Shown here: piece after piece, positions 1 through 13,527 of the stretch
Position numbering within the stretch: the first letter of the stretch is position 1
Layout: every line of letters begins with the position of its first letter
Source: Mycobacteriaceae bacterium
Lineage (GTDB): Bacteria; Actinomycetota; Actinomycetes; Mycobacteriales; Mycobacteriaceae
DNA length: 36,787 bases
NCBI GenBank assembly: GCA_017882745.1
Contig: JADGOX010000051.1
Span: 1-36,787 of the forward strand
Reading direction: 5' to 3'
The notes under the pieces: generated by a model
What the model was told of the DNA's origin: nothing
Databases searched by the model: none
What the model saw: only the letters and a program-made list of their open reading frames with translations
Program-made: the position numbers and the translations under genes

Positions 1-73
1 GAGCGCAGTCGTGATGAGCGCAGTCGTGCGGCTGTGGTGCGGCGGGGGCGGGCGCGGTCGTATGGTGATGACC

Positions 74-376
74 ATGGCACTACCGACGGCGCTGGAGCCT
101 CAGACCGACTCCAATGCCGTTGCTGATGAGGCACACGGCTCGGACCGGCCGTGGGTGACCGTGGTGTGGGACGACCCGGTGAACCTGATGCACTACGTGA
201 CGTACGTGTTCCAGAAGTTGTTCGGCTACAGCAAGGCCAAGGCCACTGAGCTCATGATGCAGGTGCATTCGGAGGGCAAGGCCGTGGTCTCTTCGGGGGA
301 CCGGGAGAAAATGGAGGGTGACGTGGGCAGACTGCACGCCGCCGGGCTGTGGGCGACGGTGCAGCGGGACGGTTGA
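74..376 (+). CDS. clpS: ATP-dependent Clp protease adaptor ClpS
   Basis: Translated ORF contains [47 protein letters not shown], typical of ClpS. Start placed at the internal ATG (MALPTALEP) rather than the longer ORF start at 11. Confidence 0.95.
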   Translation: MALPTALEPQTDSNAVADEAHGSDRPWVTVVWDDPVNLMHYVTYVFQKLFGYSKAKATELMMQVHSEGKAVVSSGDREKMEGDVGRLHAAGLWATVQRDG

Positions 377-441
377 TCCGCCGCACCTGATCCACCGCAC
401 TTGTACAACCGCGCCACAGGCAGTCAAGCACCGGGACGGAC

Positions 442-1017
442 ATGCAGCACTGGACACGTAAGAACTCACGGGGCGGTGCCCGCCTGCGCACTGATCTGGA
501 GCCGCAGGAAGCTGCGGTGCTGCGCGGAATGGTCAGTTCCGTCGCGGACATGCTGGCCGCGCGATCGGCGGAGGCGCCGAAGGACGAGCTCTCGGAGCTG
601 ACCGGCTTGCGCACCGGGCACAGCTCAGCACCCAAAGATGCGGGTCTGGCGCGCCTGCTCCCGGACTTCCATCGTCTCGACCAGGCCGGCGGCAGCGACG
701 AAGGTGCGGGGCCCGATGCGGCGGCTGCGCTGCGCAGCTTGCACGAGCCCGACATCATCGACGCCAAGCGTGCGGCGGCGGGGGTGCTGCTCGACACGTG
801 CCCGGTCGGTGGCGGGAAGGTGAGTCTCACTCTCGAGCAGGCCGATGCGTGGCTGGCCACCATCAACGATGTCCGGCTGTCGCTGGGGGTGATGCTGGAC
901 ATCGGACCGCATACCCCTGAGGAACTGCCCGAGGAGGACCCGCGGGCCGGACACTTCGGCGTCTACCAGTGGCTGACCTTCGTTCAGGACTCCCTGGTGC
1001 AGGAACTGCTCGACTGA
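442..1017 (+). CDS. DUF2017 family protein
   Basis: Follows clpS and resembles the actinobacterial DUF2017 protein in sequence (DLEPQEAAVLRGMVSSVADML, LPDFHRLD, FGVYQWLTFVQDSLVQELLD). Confidence 0.8.
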   Translation: MQHWTRKNSRGGARLRTDLEPQEAAVLRGMVSSVADMLAARSAEAPKDELSELTGLRTGHSSAPKDAGLARLLPDFHRLDQAGGSDEGAGPDAAAALRSLHEPDIIDAKRAAAGVLLDTCPVGGGKVSLTLEQADAWLATINDVRLSLGVMLDIGPHTPEELPEEDPRAGHFGVYQWLTFVQDSLVQELLD

Positions 1018-1059
1018 GCGTGCCGAACCGGGCCCGCGGCATTCGCCTAGGATGGGGGG

Positions 1060-1515
1060 GTGCTGGTGATTCGGAATGACCTCGTCGAGGCGATGATCGC
1101 GCACGCACGCGCTGACCACCCCGACGAAGCATGCGGCATTCTCGTCGGCCCGGAAGGGTCCGACCGCGCTGAGCGCCACGTTCCCATGGCCAACGCCGAG
1201 CGCTCGCCGACGTTCTACCGCTTCGATTCGATGGAGCAGCTGCGCGTGTGGCGGGAGATGGACTCCCGCGACGAGGCGCCGGTTGTGGTGTACCACTCAC
1301 ACACCGCGACGGAGGCCTACCCCAGCCGGACCGACATCAACCTGGCGGGCGAGCCCGACGCGCACTACGTCCTGGTGTCCACCCGCGCCCCGGAGACCAT
1401 CGAGCTGCGCAGCTACCGAATCGTCGACGGGGTGGTCACCGAGGAACCCGTCGACGTGGTGGAGAGCTACCGGTTTGCGCACACGGGGCCTGACGACGTC
1501 CCTGACCGGGCCTGA
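1060..1515 (+). CDS. mec: Mov34/MPN/PAD-1 (JAMM) metallopeptidase, Mec-like CysO-cysteine peptidase
   Basis: JAMM motif region VVVYHSHTATEAYPSRTDINLA; ends just upstream of cysO-cysM. Confidence 0.92.
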   Translation: MLVIRNDLVEAMIAHARADHPDEACGILVGPEGSDRAERHVPMANAERSPTFYRFDSMEQLRVWREMDSRDEAPVVVYHSHTATEAYPSRTDINLAGEPDAHYVLVSTRAPETIELRSYRIVDGVVTEEPVDVVESYRFAHTGPDDVPDRA

Positions 1516-1593
1516 TGAGCGCCGGGAATTCCCGGCGCGCCCGCAGACGTTCGTCCTCACAGCACCCCCAGACACCTGATCAGGAGTTTTCCC

Positions 1594-3477
<1,884 letters not shown>

Positions 3478-3481
<4 letters not shown>

Positions 3482-4308
3482 CCGTGCCCAGCGTCAGTGC
3501 CGGCGCGGACCCGGACGCGCCGATCGGCATCTTCGACTCCGGTGTCGGCGGTCTGACCGTGGCCCGCGGGATCATCGACCAGTTGCCGAACGAGTCGATG
3601 ATCTACGTCGGTGACACCGCAAACGGGCCCTACGGCCCACTCAGCATTGCGGAGGTCCGCGCACACGCCCTGGCTGTCGCCGACGACCTCGTCGAACGCG
3701 GCGTCAAGATGTTGGTCATCGCCTGCAACACCGCGTCGGCAGCCTGTCTGCGCGACGCTCGGGAGCGCTACCCGGTGCCCGTGGTCGAAGTGGTGCTCCC
3801 CGCAGTGCGGCGGGCGGTGACCACCACCCGCTCCGGTCGCATCGGGGTCATCGGAACCCGGGCGACGGTTGCCTCCCGCGCCTACGAGGACGCGTTCGCC
3901 GCTGCACGGGGTGTCACGGTCACCTCGGTGGCGTGCCCGCGGTTCGTCGACTTCGTCGAACGTGGCATCACCAGCGGACGTCAGGTGCTCGGCCTCGCCC
4001 AGGCCTACCTCGAACCTTTGCAGCGCGCTGACGTGGACACGCTCGTGCTCGGATGCACCCATTACCCGCTGTTGTCCGGGATCGTGCAGCTCGCCATGGG
4101 GCAGGACGTCAGCCTGGTGTCCAGCGCTGAGGAGACGGCCAAGGACGTGCTCCGGGTCCTCAGTTCGGCGGACCTGCTCCGTGAACCCGGTGTCGAACCT
4201 GCGTCCCGGGTTTTCCTCGCCACCGGCGATCCGGTGTCCTTCGCTCGACTGGGCCGACGCTTCCTCGGACCCGAGCTCACCACGGTGGGTGCGGCAGCCG
4301 AAGAGTGA
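3478..4308 (+). CDS. murI: Glutamate racemase
   Basis: [29 protein letters not shown] and [11 protein letters not shown] motifs. GTG start at 3478 overlaps the rhomboid stop; the longer ORF start at 3037 is spurious. Confidence 0.95.
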
Positions 4309-4341
4309 CCTCGGTCGCAGTTGTTTTCCACGCATGGCAAC

Positions 4342-5154
4342 ATGACCGCCATGCGGCTCACCGTCGTCGGGTGCTCAGGCAGTGTGTCGGGCCCAGACTC
4401 CCCAGCGTCGAGCTACCTCGTGACCGCCGAGGGGGCGCCACCGCTCGTGATGGATCTCGGCGGGGGAGCGCTCGGCGCCCTGCAGCGTTACGTCGACCCC
4501 TCGACGGTCACGGTGCTGCTCAGCCACCTGCATGCCGACCACTGTCTCGACGTCCCAGGTCTGCTCGTGTGGCGTCGATTCCACCCCGAGCAGGTCCTGG
4601 GACGCACTCCGATGTTCGGGCCCACGTTCACCGCCCAGCGGTTGGCCGCCGCGTCGGCCACTAGTCCCGCGGAGTACGAGGACATCTCCGACGTCATCGA
4701 CCTCTCGCTGTGGCACACAGGAGAAGCAGTGGACTTCGGGTCACTGAACGTTCTGCCCCAGGAAGTGGACCACCCTTGCGAGGCATTCGGACTCCGCATC
4801 ACCGATCCGTCAGGGGCGACGCTGGTCTACACCGGGGACACCGGCCCGTGTGCAGAGGTGGAGCAGCTGGCAGCGGGGGCAGACGTCCTGCTCTCCGAGG
4901 CATCCTGGACGGACAGGCCGGACCGCCCCGTCGGGGTGCACATGTCAGGAACCCAGGCCGGGCGCCTTGCGGCGAAGGCGGGTGTCGGTTTGCTGCTGCT
5001 CACGCACATCCCGCCGTGGACCTCACGAGAGGACGTACTCGCTGAGGCCCGCGCGGAGTTCAGTGGTCCGGTGCATGCCGTCAACTCCGGTGAGGAGTTC
5101 GACGTCGTGCGTGGTGAGCGGGTCGCGGCATCGGGGTCGCTCGGGAGCCTCTAG
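4342..5154 (+). CDS. MBL-fold metallohydrolase (Rv1339-like, predicted cyclic nucleotide phosphodiesterase)
   Basis: MRLTVVGCSGSVSGPDSPASSYLV and LLSHLHADHCLD (HxHxDH), plus YTGDTGPC; located between murI and rph as in mycobacteria. Confidence 0.88.
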   Translation: MTAMRLTVVGCSGSVSGPDSPASSYLVTAEGAPPLVMDLGGGALGALQRYVDPSTVTVLLSHLHADHCLDVPGLLVWRRFHPEQVLGRTPMFGPTFTAQRLAAASATSPAEYEDISDVIDLSLWHTGEAVDFGSLNVLPQEVDHPCEAFGLRITDPSGATLVYTGDTGPCAEVEQLAAGADVLLSEASWTDRPDRPVGVHMSGTQAGRLAAKAGVGLLLLTHIPPWTSREDVLAEARAEFSGPVHAVNSGEEFDVVRGERVAASGSLGSL

Positions 5155-5163
5155 GCTCTCGGC

Positions 5164-5943
5164 GTGTCCAGACGAGCAGACGGCAGAGAAGACAACGAGC
5201 TCCGCGACGTGCGCATCACCCGCGGGTTCACCGACCACCCAGCAGGATCGGTGCTGGTCCAGTTCGGCGGCACCCGCGTGATGTGCACCGCCAGCGTCAC
5301 CGAGGGCGTACCGGGCTGGCGAAGGGGCTCCGGGCTGGGGTGGGTGACCGCGGAGTACGCGATGCTGCCCGCCGCCACGCACACCCGCAGCGGCCGGGAG
5401 TCGGTCAGGGGCAAGGTCGGTGGACGTACCCAGGAGATCAGCCGATTGGTGGGCCGTTCGCTGCGCGCCTGCATCGACCTCGCCGCCATCGGCGAGAACA
5501 CCATCGCCATCGATTGCGACGTCTTGCAGGCGGACGGCGGAACCCGCACCGCAGCAATTACGGGGGCCTACGTGGCCCTCTCCGACGCCATCACCTGGCT
5601 CCGGGCCAGGGGTGCGCTCGCCGACCCTCAGCCGCTGTCCTGCGCCATCTCGGCGATCAGCGTCGGTGTGGTGGACGGCCGCGTGCGCTTGGACCTGCCC
5701 TACGAAGAAGATTCGCGGGCCGAGGTGGACATGAACGTGGTGACCACCGACGCCGGGACCTTCGTGGAGATCCAGGGGACAGGTGAGGGCGCGACCTTCC
5801 CGCGCTCCACAATGGATGCGATGCTCGACATGGCCGTCGCCGGCTGCGCGCAGCTCGCGGCCATTCAGGCCGAGGCACTGGCCGCCCCCTACCCGGGTGT
5901 GTTGCCCGAACCCCTCGTGCCGGCCGGCAAGAAGCGTGGCTGA
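5164..5943 (+). CDS. rph: Ribonuclease PH
   Basis: [44 protein letters not shown] and [22 protein letters not shown] are RNase PH hallmarks. Confidence 0.97.
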   Translation: MSRRADGREDNELRDVRITRGFTDHPAGSVLVQFGGTRVMCTASVTEGVPGWRRGSGLGWVTAEYAMLPAATHTRSGRESVRGKVGGRTQEISRLVGRSLRACIDLAAIGENTIAIDCDVLQADGGTRTAAITGAYVALSDAITWLRARGALADPQPLSCAISAISVGVVDGRVRLDLPYEEDSRAEVDMNVVTTDAGTFVEIQGTGEGATFPRSTMDAMLDMAVAGCAQLAAIQAEALAAPYPGVLPEPLVPAGKKRG

Positions 5944-6550
5944 GCACTCCGTTCAGCTCCTGGTGGCCAGCCGCAACCCGAAGAAGCTGGCGGAGTTGCG
6001 GCGCATCCTGGACAACGCCCAGGTCGCCGGCATCACGCTGGTGGGGCTGAACGAGCTGGCATCGTTCGACGAAGCACCCGAGACGGCAGCCACCTTCGAG
6101 GACAACGCCCTGTCCAAGGCCCGCGACGGCTCCGCGGCCAGCGGACTCGCGTGCGTGGCCGACGACTCAGGGCTCGAGGTCGACGCGCTGAAAGGGATGC
6201 CGGGTGTGCTCTCGGCCCGTTGGTGCGGCACGCACGGTGACGATGCCGCCAACACCGCGTTGCTGCTTGCGCAGCTCAGTGACGTACCCGACGAACGCAG
6301 GGGAGCGGGGTTCGTCTCCGCGTCAGCACTGGTGGTCCCCGGAGGGTCGGAGGTCGTGGTGCGTGGGGAGTGGCGCGGACACATCGCCCGAACACCTGCC
6401 GGTGCGGGCGGCTTCGGCTACGACCCGGTGTTCATTCCCGAAGGGGAGCAGCGCAGCGCGGCGGAGCTGTCCTCGCAGGAGAAGGACGCCGCCTCGCACC
6501 GCGCCCGTGCGCTGACGAAGCTTCTGCCGGCCTTGCGCAGCCTGGTCTAG
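5936..6550 (+). CDS. rdgB: RdgB/HAM1 family non-canonical purine NTP pyrophosphatase
   Basis: [42 protein letters not shown] and [16 protein letters not shown] start at 5936 overlaps the rph stop. Confidence 0.95.
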   Translation: MAEHSVQLLVASRNPKKLAELRRILDNAQVAGITLVGLNELASFDEAPETAATFEDNALSKARDGSAASGLACVADDSGLEVDALKGMPGVLSARWCGTHGDDAANTALLLAQLSDVPDERRGAGFVSASALVVPGGSEVVVRGEWRGHIARTPAGAGGFGYDPVFIPEGEQRSAAELSSQEKDAASHRARALTKLLPALRSLV

Positions 6551-6578
6551 AGCACGTTCCCAGCCGGCACTGGCCGAG

Positions 6579-6932
6579 TCAGAGCCGCTCGCCCGCTCGA
6601 ACCTTGATGGTCACCTTGTGCTCGGCGACGAAGGACATCAGCGGGATGGTGCCGGCGAGGAGCACCAGCACAGTCGACAGCGGGCGGAAACGGGCCTTGA
6701 CGGCCAGGTCCAGGCTCAGGAGCAGGTACACCACGTAGATCCAGCCGTGGGCGACACCGATCACGGCGGTAGCCCCGTGATCACCACTGGTGTATTTGAG
6801 GATCACCGAGACCGTGAGGCCGATCAGCAGAACACCGGTGGTGTACGCGAGGATCCGGTAGCGGGTGAGCGCGGACGCGACCCGTGGAGTGAGCGTGAGA
6901 GTCTGCGCGGTCTCGGGACTGGCGGTGGTCAT
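6579..6932 (-). CDS. DUF3817 domain-containing membrane protein
   Basis: RYRILAYTTGVLLIGLTVSVILKY...VIGVAHGWIYVVYLLLSLDLAVKARF matches the DUF3817 pattern. Confidence 0.9.
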   Translation of the reverse strand: MTTASPETAQTLTLTPRVASALTRYRILAYTTGVLLIGLTVSVILKYTSGDHGATAVIGVAHGWIYVVYLLLSLDLAVKARFRPLSTVLVLLAGTIPLMSFVAEHKVTIKVRAGERL

Positions 6933-7321
6933 CGGCTGCTCCTGGGGGCATCGCGGGCGTCTTGTTCGGACAGCTCCGCGAGGTAGGTGTTGTATTCGGA
7001 TGTTGGGCGTTCGTCGGCGGCGCGTGCGGCCGGACGCGTGGGGAGTAGGCCTGGGGGCAGTTCGGTTGGTGCCGCCAGGCGTGGGCGGGCTGAAGCCTCA
7101 TCCTCGGGCTCACCCGACTCCAGCCGCACGAACTTGCGGTAGGCGTACACGCAGAACCCGGCGAACAGCGGCCACTGCAGTGCATAGCCCAGGTTCTGGC
7201 CGGTTCCGGCCGTTGACTGGAAGCGGCTCCACTGCCACCAGCCCAGGGCCAGGCAGGTGAGGGCCGCAACAATCACCAGCGCAATGAGCGCACCTCGGCG
7301 TTGCGGAGCTGGTGTGGCCAC
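6929..7321 (-). CDS. Small conserved actinobacterial membrane protein (LprD/Rv1343c-like)
   Basis: RRGALIALVIVAALTCLALGWWQWSRFQSTAGTGQNLGYALQWPLFAGFCVYAYRKFVRLE. Start placed at an internal GTG (7321) because the longer ORF reads through tRNA-Leu in antisense. Confidence 0.8.
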   Translation of the reverse strand: MATPAPQRRGALIALVIVAALTCLALGWWQWSRFQSTAGTGQNLGYALQWPLFAGFCVYAYRKFVRLESGEPEDEASARPRLAAPTELPPGLLPTRPAARAADERPTSEYNTYLAELSEQDARDAPRSSR

Positions 7322-7401
7322 GACGACGACGGTACCCGGCCGGCGGACCAGCCCGGCCGTTGGCAGACGGACTGTGAGGCAACCCTTATGCTGGCGTGCA
7401 C

Positions 7402-7485
7402 GCGGGAGTGGTGGAATTGGCAGACACGCCAGGTTTAGGTCCTGGTGCTCGAAAGGGTGTGGGGGTTCGAGTCCCCCCTTCCGCA
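7402..7485 (+). tRNA. tRNA-Leu(UAG)
   Basis: Acceptor GCGGGAG pairs with CTTCCGC; anticodon stem CCAGG/CCTGG with loop TTTAGGT (anticodon TAG); long variable arm; T-arm GGGGGTTCGAGTCCCCC. Confidence 0.95.
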
Positions 7486-7507
7486 CTGCATGTCAACGCC
7501 TGAATGC

Positions 7508-7981
7508 TCAGAGCTTTAGATCGCGCATGAGCTTCGCAACGTGCCCGGTGGCCTTGACGTTGTACTGGGCGACACTGATCTTGCCCTCAGGGTCGACGAC
7601 GAAGGTGGACCGGATCACCCCGTTCACAGTCTTGCCGTACAGCTTCTTCTCGCCGAATGCGCCCCAGGCCTGCATCACCGAACGGTCTGCGTCGGAGAGC
7701 AAGGGGAAGCCGAGGTTCTGGGCCGCCCGGAACTTGGCGAGCTTCGCCGGGGCGTCGGGGGAGATGCCCACCACGTCCAGCCCCGCACCGCTGAGCTGGC
7801 TGAGGTTTTCGGTGAAATCACAAGCCTGCTTCGTGCAACCGGGTGTGCTCGCTGCCGGGTAGAAGTACACGATCACCGAACGGCCGCGGTAGTCGGCAAG
7901 CGCGACGGGGTTGCCATCAGCGTCGGGGAGGGTGAAATCGGGGGCCGCATCGCCAGGCTCAAGCTTCGTCTTCTCGGTCAC
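7508..7981 (-). CDS. bcp: Thioredoxin-dependent thiol peroxidase (Bcp/PrxQ)
   Basis: LEPGDAAPDFTLPDADGNPVALADYRGRSVIVYFYPAASTPGCTKQACDF. Confidence 0.95.
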   Translation of the reverse strand: MTEKTKLEPGDAAPDFTLPDADGNPVALADYRGRSVIVYFYPAASTPGCTKQACDFTENLSQLSGAGLDVVGISPDAPAKLAKFRAAQNLGFPLLSDADRSVMQAWGAFGEKKLYGKTVNGVIRSTFVVDPEGKISVAQYNVKATGHVAKLMRDLKL

Positions 7982-8084
7982 GGCATGGACGTTACCGGCT
8001 GACCACGAACCCTGTACTGGGTCTCGTGCGGTCTCCTGCTCTACGGTAGGTCCAGATCAGGCGCATCACGAGAGATGAGGACAC

Positions 8085-8306
8085 GTGGCACGGGACACCG
8101 ACAGCATCGAGCGTGAGATCGATCGCGCGAGGGACCAGCTCGCGAGCACCTTGGACGAGTTGAGCACGCGCACCAATCCGAAGCGGCTTGTCACCCGGGC
8201 GAAGCAGAGCCTGCGGGCCAAGTTCGACGAGCCAGCGGTCCGCTTGGCCGTGATCGGTGTCGGCGCCGTGGTTGCCGTGTTGGTGCTGCGTTCGTTCCGC
8301 CGCTGA
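8085..8306 (+). CDS. DUF3618 domain-containing protein
   Basis: DTDSIEREIDRARDQLASTLDELSTRTNPKRLV...C-terminal TM AVIGVGAVVAVLVLRSFRR. Confidence 0.88.
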   Translation: MARDTDSIEREIDRARDQLASTLDELSTRTNPKRLVTRAKQSLRAKFDEPAVRLAVIGVGAVVAVLVLRSFRR

Positions 8307-8656
8307 CCCCGATTGAGGAAATGAAGACCGAGGAGATCGAGCCGCGAACGATCACCGCGACCGACGTGCCCCGCGTCGAGCGATGACCCGCACTCCGTTT
8401 GGCCGAACGGAAGGCAGTCGTTTGAGCCTGCTGGCGCGGCGTCCGGTGAACGCGGCGACCTCGGCCCAGGTGACCGGCTTGGCGACGGCATCGCTGGCGG
8501 GGTGCAGGATGGCACGCAAGCAGGGAAACCGCCAGGCACCGTCCGGGTAACGGCGCCGAACGCCCCGCCCAGCCGAGCATGACCCAGGGCATCTACATGG
8601 GGCGAAGGATTGCCAACTCTGCCGTGGCCAGGGTTCTCGACAGATGAGTAAGCGGG

Positions 8657-8690
8657 CACTAGCCCCGACCCCGAAGGGTTGGGGCTAGTG
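8657..8690. terminator. Strong hairpin, probable (bidirectional) transcription terminator
   Basis: CACTAGCCCCGACCC-CGAA-GGGTTGGGGCTAGTG: 15-bp stem with one G-T wobble and a 4-nt loop, followed on + by ATTTCGTGTTT; on - it lies just 3' of tRNA-Lys. Confidence 0.7.
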
Positions 8691-8707
8691 ATTTCGTGTT
8701 TCCTTGG

Positions 8708-8780
<73 letters not shown>

Positions 8781-8925
8781 ATGCTCGGTGGTGCCGACAG
8801 ACAGTAGCAAAGGTGCTGGAGTGTCGTGAAATCGGCAGGTCGGGACCCCGTCCCGGAGGCCGACTCGTGCGCGATGAGGCACAATGGTCCATGAGCGTCA
8901 TCGTGTCCAGATCGGAGTGGGGAAC

Positions 8926-10149
8926 GTGCAGGTCAGAGGTCGTCGTTTGCGTCCAGTGGTTGGCCTGTCTGCCAGCGTCGTGGTGGGGTCGTTGCTGATC
9001 GCGGGCTGCACGCCGACAGGTTCGGCGTCGACCGCGACCCAGCTCTCGCGGCCCTCGCAGGCGGTGCCCAGCAGCACCCCGGACAGTACTCCGCCTGAGC
9101 TGCTGGCCTCGGTGGCGAGCGGCGCCGCGGCGGTCGCTCCCGGGGAGCCCATCACGGTTGCCGCCGTTCACGGAGCAATCAACGAGGTCAAGTTGGTCGA
9201 TGCCGCTGGCACCCCGGTGGCGGGGACGATGGACGTCAGCGCGACAAAATGGACGAGTTCCAGCAGGCTCGACTACGGCAAGACCTACACGCTCGTCGCC
9301 AGCGCCATCGGCTCAGATGCGGCGCACCTGCCGGTCAACGCGACCACCACCTTCACCACCGCGAAGCCCCGCACACTGACGATGCCTTACCTGTCCGTCA
9401 ACAACGGTGACGTTGTGGGCATCGGCGAACCGATTGCCGTCAAGTTCGACGAGGAGATCGCCGACAAGGCGGCGGCCGTGAAGGCCATCTTCGTCACCAC
9501 CACACCGAAGGTGGAGGGTGCCTTCTACTGGTTCAACAACAAGGAGGTGCGCTGGCGCCCGGAGAACTTCTGGGCCCCGGGAACCAAGGTGACCGTCGAC
9601 GTCAACACCTACGGGCACAACCTCGGCAACGGTACGTACGGCGAAGACGATGTCCACGCGGCCTTCGGCATCGGCGACAAGGTGGTCAGCACGGTCGACG
9701 ATTCGACCAAGATCGTGTCGGTTGCGGTGAATGACGTGGTGGTCAAGACCATGCCGACCTCCATGGGCAAGAACAGCACACCCACCGAGCACGGGGTGTT
9801 CACGATCGGGGAGAAGCATGCCTCGATGATCATGGACTCGACAACCTTCGGCCTCCCCTCCACTGCCCCCGGTGGTTACAAGGTCACGGTGAAGTGGGCC
9901 ACCCGCATGTCCTTTGGCGGGGTGTTCGTGCACTCGGCGCCATGGTCGTTGTCGGACCAGGGTGTCCGCAACGTCAGCCATGGCTGTCTGAACGTCAGTC
10001 CCGCCAACGCGGAGTGGTTCTACAACTTGGCCAAGCCTGGCGACCTGGTAATCGTCACCGGAACCAAGGGCCCGCTGCTTGGTGGCACCGAAGGCCTCGG
10101 CGACTGGAACATTCCGTGGTCCACGTGGAAGGCCGGCGGCGCGGTCTGA
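8926..10149 (+). CDS. L,D-transpeptidase, lipoprotein with Ig-like domains (LdtMt2/YkuD type)
   Basis: Lipobox LLIAGC after a TM segment; YkuD catalytic motif HSAPWSLSDQGVRNVSHGCLNVSPANAEWFY. Start could be GTG 8926 or 8884. Confidence 0.92.
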   Translation: MQVRGRRLRPVVGLSASVVVGSLLIAGCTPTGSASTATQLSRPSQAVPSSTPDSTPPELLASVASGAAAVAPGEPITVAAVHGAINEVKLVDAAGTPVAGTMDVSATKWTSSSRLDYGKTYTLVASAIGSDAAHLPVNATTTFTTAKPRTLTMPYLSVNNGDVVGIGEPIAVKFDEEIADKAAAVKAIFVTTTPKVEGAFYWFNNKEVRWRPENFWAPGTKVTVDVNTYGHNLGNGTYGEDDVHAAFGIGDKVVSTVDDSTKIVSVAVNDVVVKTMPTSMGKNSTPTEHGVFTIGEKHASMIMDSTTFGLPSTAPGGYKVTVKWATRMSFGGVFVHSAPWSLSDQGVRNVSHGCLNVSPANAEWFYNLAKPGDLVIVTGTKGPLLGGTEGLGDWNIPWSTWKAGGAV

Positions 10150-10155
10150 CTCGTC

Positions 10156-10413
10156 CTACCGGGCCAGTAGGGCGTCGAGCGCGCTCGGTGTCGCGCCGTC
10201 CACCTCGATGATCTTGGTGCGGCTGCTTGCGCCGCTGACGAGTGACGCGTGCCGCCTACGCAGGCCGAACGCTTCTGCCACAGCGCGCAGGGCAGCTTCA
10301 GTGGCCTGTCCGTCGACAGCCCGGGCCGTCACCCGAACGACGAGAGCCCCGTCGTAGGAGCCGCCGACGGTGGCACGGCTGGCCCCTGGGCGAACCCGGA
10401 TTGTGACTCTCAT
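10156..10413 (-). CDS. DUF167 (YggU) family protein
   Basis: MRVTIRVRPGASRATVGGSYDGALVVRVTARAVDGQATEAALRAVAEAFGL. Confidence 0.88.
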   Translation of the reverse strand: MRVTIRVRPGASRATVGGSYDGALVVRVTARAVDGQATEAALRAVAEAFGLRRRHASLVSGASSRTKIIEVDGATPSALDALLAR

Positions 10414-10687
10414 GATGGGTAGATCCAGGTCATGGTGAGACCGACCTCACCCGGATATCCACTGCGACCGGGTCGACCTCGCTCAGGGTGAGCCCGTCGG
10501 AGGTTAGCGCCCCGGCCGCGGCGGTCCGCGGCGCGAGGCGGGGCAGGCCGGGGCCCCCGGCCTGCGGGAGGCGCTCGGGACGATGGTCGGGCACACCCCC
10601 ATGATGCCGCAGCAGCAGCGGACCGTGCCGCATGGTCAGCGACTTGGCGCCGCAGCCGCCCCGTCGTCCCGCGCGCCTGCGTGCAGC

Positions 10688-12545
<1,858 letters not shown>

Positions 12546-12843
12546 TCGCGGCCGACCCTACGCAGCGGACTGCGTGACCGCAACGAGGTGGACAGGACGC
12601 TCTGCACCCGAAGCACCTCGCCTCGGACGATGACGGCGCGGGTGCGGCTACCGTCATTTGGTGTGAACGAGGCCGCAGCGGAACCCGACGGCCGACCGTG
12701 TCGGCGAATGCGGTGTAACACCTCGAACGCGTGGGGCGCTGACCGTACGGGACGTTAGGTGGGCTGACGAGGTCGGCGCCGAGACATGCGAGGAGAGGTG
12801 TGCCGTCAGACTCGTCAGTGCACCGCATGCCGCGCCGCCGGAG

Positions 12844-13527
12844 TTGGCGTTGACTGACCGCGGCGCCGGGACCGCCCCTCTGCTCGCAGTCGAGAAAGCC
12901 CTGAGCGAGGGTTGGGTTGCAGCGGCGCAGGCCGGGGACCACAGCGCATTCGCGGCGCTGTACCGGGAGACCCAACCGAAGTTGTTGCGCTACGCCGCAG
13001 TCTTGGTCGGTCAGGACGCTGAGGACGTGACCGCGGAGGCATGGCTGCAGATCGCGCGGGACCTGCACCGCTTCTCGGGTGATCTCGACTCGTTCCGAGG
13101 CTGGTCGGCCACGATCGTGCGCCACCGTGCCATGGACCACCTGCGGGCCGGGGCGCGGCGGCCAGTGACCCCAGTGGAGATGAGCCTGCTCCTCGATACG
13201 CCCGCAGACACCGACACGGAGTCGGCCGCGGTCGAGCGCTCGTCGACCTCAGCTGCTCTTGCGCTCATCGCGACCTTGCCGCGAGAGCAGGCCGAGGCCG
13301 TACTGCTGCGCGCGGTTGTCGGACTTGATGCCGCGAGTGCGGGGAAAGTTCTCGGCAAGCGGGCCGGGGCGGTCCGCGTCGCCGCGCACCGCGGGCTCAA
13401 GACGCTGGCTGGGCGCTTGGACGAACAGCAGCCGCTGTCTCGGGGCAATGACATGGACCGGCGGCGAGATGTAACAACATCTTCGGCCCTGGCGCTGGAA
13501 GGGTTGAGATGCGACGTAGACGAGTAG
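12844..13527 (+). CDS. RNA polymerase sigma factor (ECF-like, sigma-70 region 2/4)
   Basis: FAALYRETQPKLLRYAAVLVGQDAEDVTAEAWLQIARDLHRFSGDLDSFRGWSATIVRHRAMDHLR and region-4-like LPREQAEAVLLRAVVGLDAASAGKVLGKRAGAVRVAAHRGLKTL. TTG start uncertain. Confidence 0.9.
   Translation: MALTDRGAGTAPLLAVEKALSEGWVAAAQAGDHSAFAALYRETQPKLLRYAAVLVGQDAEDVTAEAWLQIARDLHRFSGDLDSFRGWSATIVRHRAMDHLRAGARRPVTPVEMSLLLDTPADTDTESAAVERSSTSAALALIATLPREQAEAVLLRAVVGLDAASAGKVLGKRAGAVRVAAHRGLKTLAGRLDEQQPLSRGNDMDRRRDVTTSSALALEGLRCDVDE

Noticed and set aside
7322-7486. N-terminal extension MRKGGLEPPHPFEHQDLNLACLPIPPLPRA of the minus-strand ORF 6929..7486
   Set aside because: This segment is an antisense translation of tRNA-Leu, a common annotation artefact. 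The likely start is the GTG at 7321.
10430-10633. 67-aa minus-strand ORF between DUF167 gene and thiC
   Set aside because: Not recognisable, Pro/Arg/Gly-rich, no clear supporting context; could be real but the sequence alone does not support it.
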